This document shows positions 7,255-10,755 of a stretch of DNA of 10,755 nt, in pieces. Every line of letters begins with the position of its first letter. Positions within the stretch are counted from its first letter, which is position 1. Source of the stretch: Temnopleurus reevesii (taxonomy: Eukaryota > Echinodermata > Echinoidea > Temnopleuroida > Temnopleuridae). Where the stretch lies: positions 123,247 to 134,001 of the forward strand of contig BQKZ01000589.1 in NCBI GenBank assembly GCA_036244855.1. The letters are read 5' to 3'. The notes beneath the pieces were generated by a model that was not told the DNA's origin, did not search any database, and saw only the letters and a program-made list of their open reading frames with translations. The translations under genes and the position numbers were made by a program.

Positions 7255-7488
7255 CTGGAAAGCGGCACACTCTGAATCCAGGGGGACTACCCCCTCCATT
7301 GTTCACTTCGCCGCATCCAATATGGGTGGGAGAGGTAGCGATTAGTTTGGGTATGGTATGCACCAAACTACCATCGGGATGCTGTCTTTCATCGCATTCA
7401 TCAAACATTGGGAGAATGTAATTCACACCCAACGTGTCTTGACATACTCCTGTAGTTAGATTTGTATTCGCTTTTGCACCAATCGCGC
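7255..7488 (-). CDS. four-cysteine extracellular segment of unknown family (exon 2)
   Basis: This 234-base minus-strand exon has a good acceptor (TTGCTTCTTTCTAG) and donor GTAACT, and is phase 1-1 with 77 whole codons. Joined to exon 1 it completes Gly17 and gives AIGAKANTNLTTGVC, so signal peptide cleavage most likely falls after AIGA, near residue 21. An N-glycosylation sequon NLT lies at about residue 26. Cysteines fall at about residues 32, 48, 75 and 91 of the joined protein, an even number consistent with two disulfides. The segment also has CGEVNNGGG and ends in VCRFP directly before the EGF domain. I do not recognise the family; the CGEVNNGG stretch looks faintly EGF-like but lacks the other cysteines. 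An open frame that runs on to 7612 reads through the acceptor and is not the true start. Confidence 0.82.
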
Positions 7489-7946
7489 CTAGAAAGAAGC
7501 AACACAATGCATTATGTAAGACCAATATATTGAAATGCGGTTTAAGTCTCGAAAAAAGGGTTCCACAGTGACTGTATGTGAAGTGTTTCGTGGATTTCAC
7601 TTTTATAACCAAATATCTAACCCGACAAAATCAATTTTTAATACATTTGATGCATTTCATGCTAGGAATGATCAGCGCAAATTAGCAATTAACCGCTGAC
7701 TTTTAGCAATATAAAATACATCCTATTTTACTTTTCTTCAAGAGATATACCTTTCTTCATTCCCTGAAAAAGCTATCTGATGTGCTACATGGGTATCACT
7801 GAGATAACAAAATATTTCAGACCCACATCAAGAAATTCCTTTGCACATTTGATTGTAGGATTAATCCGCGCAAAGCGCAAAGTAACCCATTTACTTCCGA
7901 ATTCTGACAAAAGAAAGGAGGTCGTTTGACACATATTAAAGACAAT

Positions 7947-8258
7947 GACCCGTATTCCGATAGCGAGGTTTAAGTTAACCCTGGTCTTAATCTGTGGTTT
8001 AAGTATGGGTAGCCAAAAAAGTCACGAATTTATCTACAATGTATAATTCTTTTGTTAGCTGCTTTCTTCTTCCATGCACTATTAATGTAGAAAACTATTG
8101 AATTTTCTATTCCGATACAGTTTTGAATAATATGAGTGCTAAATGAGCTGGTAAATTAAACATCGACTGTTAGAGATTCAAGCCTCTTTTGGCTATCCAT
8201 ACTTAAACCACAGATTTAGACCAGGGTTTACTTAAACCTCGCTATCGGAATACGGGCC
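7947..8258. mobile_element. MITE with 72-bp terminal inverted repeats
   Basis: The ends at 7947-8018 and 8187-8258 are inverted copies, 72 bases each with only four mismatches by eye; both carry CCCGTATTCCGATAGCGAGG and TCTGTGGTTTAAGTATGG. The core of about 170 bases has no coding frame. AAT flanks both sides (7944-7946 and 8259-8261), a possible three-base target duplication. The structure is that of a non-autonomous DNA transposon. The close match of the arms points to a fairly recent insertion into intron 1. Confidence 0.85.
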
Positions 8259-8414
8259 AATCTGTTTCACTGTGCTTCAACATATACATTGGTATGCCTT
8301 GCTTTATTCCATGAATCAGGCTAATTTTCGACTTTTGCGAAGCAGCAGTCACCAGATCACTTTGGATCAAAAAATTGACGATTTTCGGTTAACACGGTAT
8401 AAAAAAAGTCGGTA

Positions 8415-8549
8415 ATTTACAATAGAGCCATACGCTTGTATTGAAATGTGTGGACACAACAATTACAAGCCGGTTCCGATTTTAATAACATTACAAAGGA
8501 GCATTGAATTGGTGTTCGACTTCATTTTTCGGAAATAGGTTTTATCGTG
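8415..8549. repeat. dispersed repeat family B, copy 2 (inverted relative to copy 1)
   Basis: This is the reverse complement of 2128-2260, with ACACAACAATTACAAGCCGG and AAAGGAGCATTGAATTGG conserved. It runs directly into the TTGAA microsatellite of the next element, which may mean the two are one composite unit; copy 1 lacks that tail. Confidence 0.75.
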
Positions 8550-8640
8550 TTGAATTGAATTGAATTGAATTTATTCACCAACAAATAAACACATATGTAC
8601 AATTTATGAAATAGTACATGCATATCTTAACATTGTGACA
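8550..8640 (-). mobile_element. LINE-like 3' end with (TTCAA)n tail
   Basis: On the minus strand the sequence reads TTTGTTGGTGAATAAA followed by about four TTCAA units (complement of 8550-8572). This is a typical non-LTR retrotransposon 3' terminus. Only the last hundred bases or so are present. It lies within 30 bases of the donor of exon 1. Confidence 0.55.
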
Positions 8641-8666
8641 CAACCAAGATCAACCATGTATCTTAC

Positions 8667-8715
8667 CGAATGAAAAAGCCATTACAGCGATGTATAATGC
8701 CTGTCGATATTGCAT
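8667..8715 (-). CDS. signal peptide exon with start codon (exon 1 of mosaic gene)
   Basis: The minus-strand ATG at 8715 opens MQYRQALYIAVMAFSFG, which ends in a phase-1 donor, GTAAGA, after 8667. Joined to exon 2 it forms a standard signal peptide: a short n-region with one Arg, a hydrophobic core (ALYIAVMAF...), and a small-residue cleavage region AIGA. An intron close to the signal peptide cleavage site in phase 1 is the usual arrangement for secreted modular proteins. A promoter-like TATA/initiator pair lies about 110 bases upstream. Two very short upstream frames (ATG at 8794, five codons; ATG at 8765, three codons) lie in the predicted 5' leader. An acceptor-like TTTTATTACAG at 8728 allows the alternative that this is exon 2 of a gene with an earlier non-coding exon. 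No product name is proposed. Confidence 0.75.
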
Positions 8716-8825
8716 TCGTTTATTGGCCTGTAATAAAATGAATAAAAACAGTATTACCTATACATAATATGTGACACTACCTATAGGGTCCCATGGAAGC
8801 TTGGTCGTATACTATGAATATCACT
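8716..8825 (-). other. predicted 5' leader of mosaic gene
   Basis: If transcription starts at the initiator A at 8825, the leader is about 110 bases. It contains two minimal upstream open frames. An acceptor-like sequence at 8728-8729 is present, but no donor leaves an intron of plausible length inside this span. Confidence 0.45.
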
Positions 8826-8858
8826 GAAGCGGTTTATCTGCCGGGGTCAATTTATATA
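8822..8858 (-). promoter_or_regulatory. core promoter: TATA box and initiator
   Basis: On the minus strand TATATAAA (8858-8851) is followed by TCAGTGA with its A at 8825. The TATAAA part starts 31 bases before that A, the normal TATA-to-start distance in animals, and TCAGT is the common invertebrate initiator. The pair points toward the signal peptide exon 110 bases downstream. The order, spacing and orientation all agree, but either motif alone is frequent in AT-rich DNA. Confidence 0.6.
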
Positions 8859-8859
8859 G

Positions 8860-8915
8860 TCTTTGCTATGTTTTATGCTTTTTAATTGACGGAAATGAAA
8901 AAAAATAAATAAACA
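8860..8915 (+). mobile_element. LINE-like 3' tail
   Basis: TTAATTGACGGAAATG followed by an A-rich run and AAATAAATAAA resembles the tail at 240-292 (shared TGACGGAAA). It lies immediately upstream of the TATA box on the opposite strand, so it would form the proximal promoter region of the mosaic gene. Confidence 0.45.
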
Positions 8916-8925
8916 ATTAATTGGA

Positions 8926-9084
8926 ATTTCTTCAGTGTGCCTTGGTGAAAATGTTCACACTTCCCAAAGTTACTTAAAGTGAGTGTTGAAAAAAGGCTGA
9001 CTCACACCTTTGCTTTAGTAACCGACGCATGACCAGCGTTCATAGCGCCCTTTGAAAGCAGATGAAGAACGACGCTTAGCTTAC
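8926..9084. other. upstream flank, nothing recognised
   Basis: This is the spacer between the putative promoter and the tandem repeat block. I see no gene or clear element here. Confidence 0.4.
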
Positions 9085-10034
9085 GCTAAAGGCGTACGTA
9101 CGTACGTCGAAAGCTCGAAGTACGCCTTCAACGTCATTCAAGAAACGCCTTGAACGTTAGGCAGACAGTCGCTTTAAACGAAAGTGTGCGAGATTGCTTT
9201 TAAAAGTAAAGTCTATCCAGAAATTAAATTTCTTCAACAGAACAAGGAAAAATAGATGATCAGAACAAAAAAGTTAAAGGAAAATATGACAACTAATAAG
9301 AGAGTTATGAATGTTGGAATATCTAAACAAATTAGATGACGTCACACTAACCATCTATTACATTCATATCAATGTTATTAAATGTTACTCTTTCCCCAAA
9401 AAATACGATTTCCTCAGACATGTAACCATAGGGTATCTTTATAGGAGATGTGTAGATCCACTATTTGCATATTTCCATTCATGCAAACTTGGCAACTTTC
9501 TGTAAAAATAATGAATTTCGCAACATATTTATAATAGAAACTCTGGTTAGTTGTGCACCATGATGTCATAAAATTGGCAACGTCTCTGGGAATTTCCACT
9601 GATTTGCCCATTTTTCCGAATCTTTAAAAAATCATAACTTTTTTTTTTTTATTACTTGTAAGATTTTCTTACAACTTTTTTTCTTTTACTCACCAATTTT
9701 TTCTGCTTCTGTAAAAAAAAGAAATATTATTTTGGGGTAGACTCTTCTTTTAAGATTGAATTCGAAGCAAATATGCAGCCAATATTCATAGTTTTGCTCT
9801 CAAAGTATTTCCGTAATATATCATCAATATTTAAGTGATCGTGGAGGCCATTTAATAATTACTCAACCTAATTTGAATTTCATCTCTAAATCACGCGTAC
9901 TTTTCTTAACGAGTTGTCGTTAACCACAAGAAAATCAACTCTCTCCTTTGAAGTAGGTGTACATGGACAGCAGTAAAGGCAAACTTAGGGTGTAAGAAGA
10001 TCAGTTTGGGATTTGTTATTGCTTGACATCGCAG
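9085..10034. repeat. tandem repeat unit 1, interrupted by a MITE
   Basis: The unit opens with a CpG-rich head (GTACGTACGTACGTCG at about 9094) and GTCGCTTTAAACGAAA, followed after the MITE by a long AT-richer body. The body includes TTAAGTGATCGTGGAGGCCA, CACGCGTACTTTTCTTAACG and GGACAGCAGTAAAGGCAAAC. It matches 10232-10637 in direct orientation once the insertion 9204-9749 is removed. The head can fold (AAGGCGTAC against GTACGCCTT). No coding frame is retained between units. Confidence 0.85.
9204..9749. mobile_element. 546-bp MITE in a TTAA target
   Basis: TTAA flanks both sides (9200-9203 and 9750-9753). The ends are imperfect inverted repeats of nearly 30 bases: AAGTAAAGTCTATCC at the left and, reversed, AAGAAGAGTCTACCC at the right. 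The second tandem unit shows the uninterrupted sequence with one TTAA (10340-10343), so the insertion borders are set by comparison, not only by motif. TTAA duplication is the habit of piggyBac-type transposases, so a piggyBac-mobilised MITE is the best guess. A 65-codon frame on the minus strand (9414-9611) is broken by a frame change in the relative at 3436 and is not considered a gene. A CRE palindrome lies at 9337-9344. Confidence 0.85.
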
Positions 10035-10098
10035 AAGATGATTTGTTTTGTAAATAATCTCTATTAAAAATAATTGTAGAATATGACTTGCGATGTCA
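10024..10098. repeat. 10-bp inverted repeat at unit boundary
   Basis: TGACATCGCA (10024-10033) and TGCGATGTCA (10089-10098) are exact inverted copies with a 55-base spacer. The left arm coincides with the end of tandem unit 1. It may be a remnant of element ends or a chance pair. Confidence 0.45.
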
Positions 10099-10231
10099 TT
10101 TCAGTACATTTATACTGACCCCAGACAATATTCTCATATCAATATAAAATTCTAAATGGTTTTCTTCGTATGTAAATTTACCTACGCCTTCCCGAAATAA
10201 ATTGCAAGTGATTTATTTACTCGTGTGAAAC
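10035..10231. other. spacer between tandem units
   Basis: This roughly 200-base AT-rich interval is present between units 1 and 2 but absent between unit 2 and the partial third unit. Nothing coding is seen. Confidence 0.4.
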
Positions 10232-10637
10232 CTAAAGGAGGTATGTCGAGTTTCTCGAAGGACGACTTCAACGCCGGTAACGGAGCGCAATGAACGCCGG
10301 GGAGACGGTCGCTTTAAACGAAAATGTGCGAGATTGCCTTTAAGACTGAATTCCGAGCTAATCTGCAGCAAATATTCATAGTTTTGCTTTTTTAAAGATA
10401 TTACCGTGGTATTTCATAAATATTTAAGTGATCGTGGAGGCCATTTAATAATTACTTAGCTATACTCGACCTAATTTGAATTTCACTTGTAAATCACGCG
10501 TACTTTTCTTAACGAGTTGTCGTTAACCACAAGAAAATCAACCCTCTCCTCTAAAGTAGGTGTATATGGACAGCAGTAAAGGCAAACGTTGGGTGTAAGA
10601 AGATCAGTTTTCGATTTGTTATTGCCAAACATCGCAG
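10232..10637. repeat. tandem repeat unit 2, uninterrupted
   Basis: This is the direct-orientation copy of unit 1 without the MITE. It has the head CTAAAGGAGGTATGTCGAG, the GTCGCTTTAAACGAAAATGTG block, the intact TTAA target at 10340-10343 and the same body ending CATCGCAG. The body of about 290 bases is well conserved, and the CpG-rich head is more diverged. Confidence 0.85.
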
Positions 10638-10729
10638 CCGATATTCATATTCATTATACTCTTTAGAAGTTTTGTCCGCAATATTGCAGAAAAATTTAAG
10701 TCATCGTTGAAGCCATTTGATAATTACCA
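10638..10729. repeat. tandem repeat unit 3, partial and diverged
   Basis: Directly after unit 2 the sequence restarts in the middle of the repeat (CCGATATTCATA, then AATTTAAGTCATCGTTGAAG, CCATTTGATAATTACC). It corresponds to about 9779-9865 of unit 1. It is more diverged than units 1 and 2 and lacks the head. Confidence 0.7.
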
Positions 10730-10740
10730 GGGGTGCATCG

Positions 10741-10755
10741 TGGGGGGGGGGGGGG
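10741..10755. repeat. poly-G run at the window edge
   Basis: The last 14 bases are all G after a leading T. This may be a true homopolymer or the edge of an assembly problem. A run of nine or more C occurs near 2771. Confidence 0.8.

Larger units (their letters stand above)
7489..8666 (-). other. intron 1 of mosaic gene
   Basis: This 1178-base interval lies between the signal peptide exon and exon 2. It has been colonised by the 312-bp MITE (7947-8258), repeat family B (8415-8549) and a minus-strand LINE tail (8550-8640). No additional exon is visible. Confidence 0.65.

Noticed and set aside
7489..7612. Extension of exon 2 up to an ATG at 7612
   Set aside because: The frame crosses a strong TTCTTTCTAG acceptor, and joining to the signal peptide exon gives a far better N-terminus.
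9414..9611. 65-codon minus-strand open frame starting MGKSVEIPRDVANF
   Set aside because: It lies inside the TTAA MITE; the related copy from 3557 shares the first residues but then shifts frame and stops, so the similarity is at DNA level.
9085..10729. CRISPR array
   Set aside because: The repeat units are hundreds of bases long with no short regular repeat-spacer pattern, and the locus is eukaryotic.

Overview
This window looks like nuclear DNA from a marine deuterostome, most likely an echinoderm. It is AT-rich and has no long open reading frames. Its coding capacity is broken into short exons with GT/AG borders, and it is crowded with short transposon-derived repeats. The host guess rests on the type of tRNA-derived SINE at 5668-5923, the LINE-like 3' tails and the EGF-type exon. 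It is an inference, not an identification.

The main content is the 5' part of one split gene on the minus strand, read from high to low coordinates. A TATA box (8851-8858) and an initiator-like TCAGTG (A at 8825) lie 31-33 bases apart. Downstream come exon 1 with a signal peptide (8667-8715), exon 2 with a four-cysteine segment I do not recognise (7255-7488), exon 3 with a canonical six-cysteine EGF-like domain (6505-6618), and two 81-base Ser/Thr/Pro-rich exons that are copies of each other (2021-2101 and 1010-1090). Every junction is phase 1, so every internal exon can be skipped or duplicated without losing frame. The predicted product is a secreted, or cell-surface if a later exon anchors it, mosaic protein: signal peptide, Cys4 segment, EGF, then mucin-like repeats. 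No stop codon or 3' end is visible, so the gene probably continues below position 1010 and out of the window.

The rest is mobile-element debris, much of it well enough preserved to define ends. There is a 546-bp TTAA-flanked MITE (9204-9749) inserted in one unit of a tandem repeat whose other unit (10232-10637) keeps the empty TTAA site. A diverged inverted relative of that MITE starts at 3436 next to another TTAA. A 312-bp MITE with 72-bp inverted ends lies in intron 1 (7947-8258). Two smaller terminal-inverted-repeat elements occur at 389-509 and 6295-6422. There are LINE-like 3' tails at about 120-292, 8550-8640 and 8860-8915, a 5'-truncated SINE, and two further dispersed repeat families, each present as one inverted pair (1455-1755 with 5931-6215; 2128-2260 with 8415-8549).

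Three structures are not fully explained by these classes: a perfect 32-bp inverted repeat just upstream of the last visible exon; a 25-bp hairpin inside a CpG-rich patch that also carries a palindromic CRE and a CCAAT box; and an 18-bp exact direct repeat bracketing that patch. I found no rRNA gene, intact tRNA gene, CRISPR array or prokaryotic operon.
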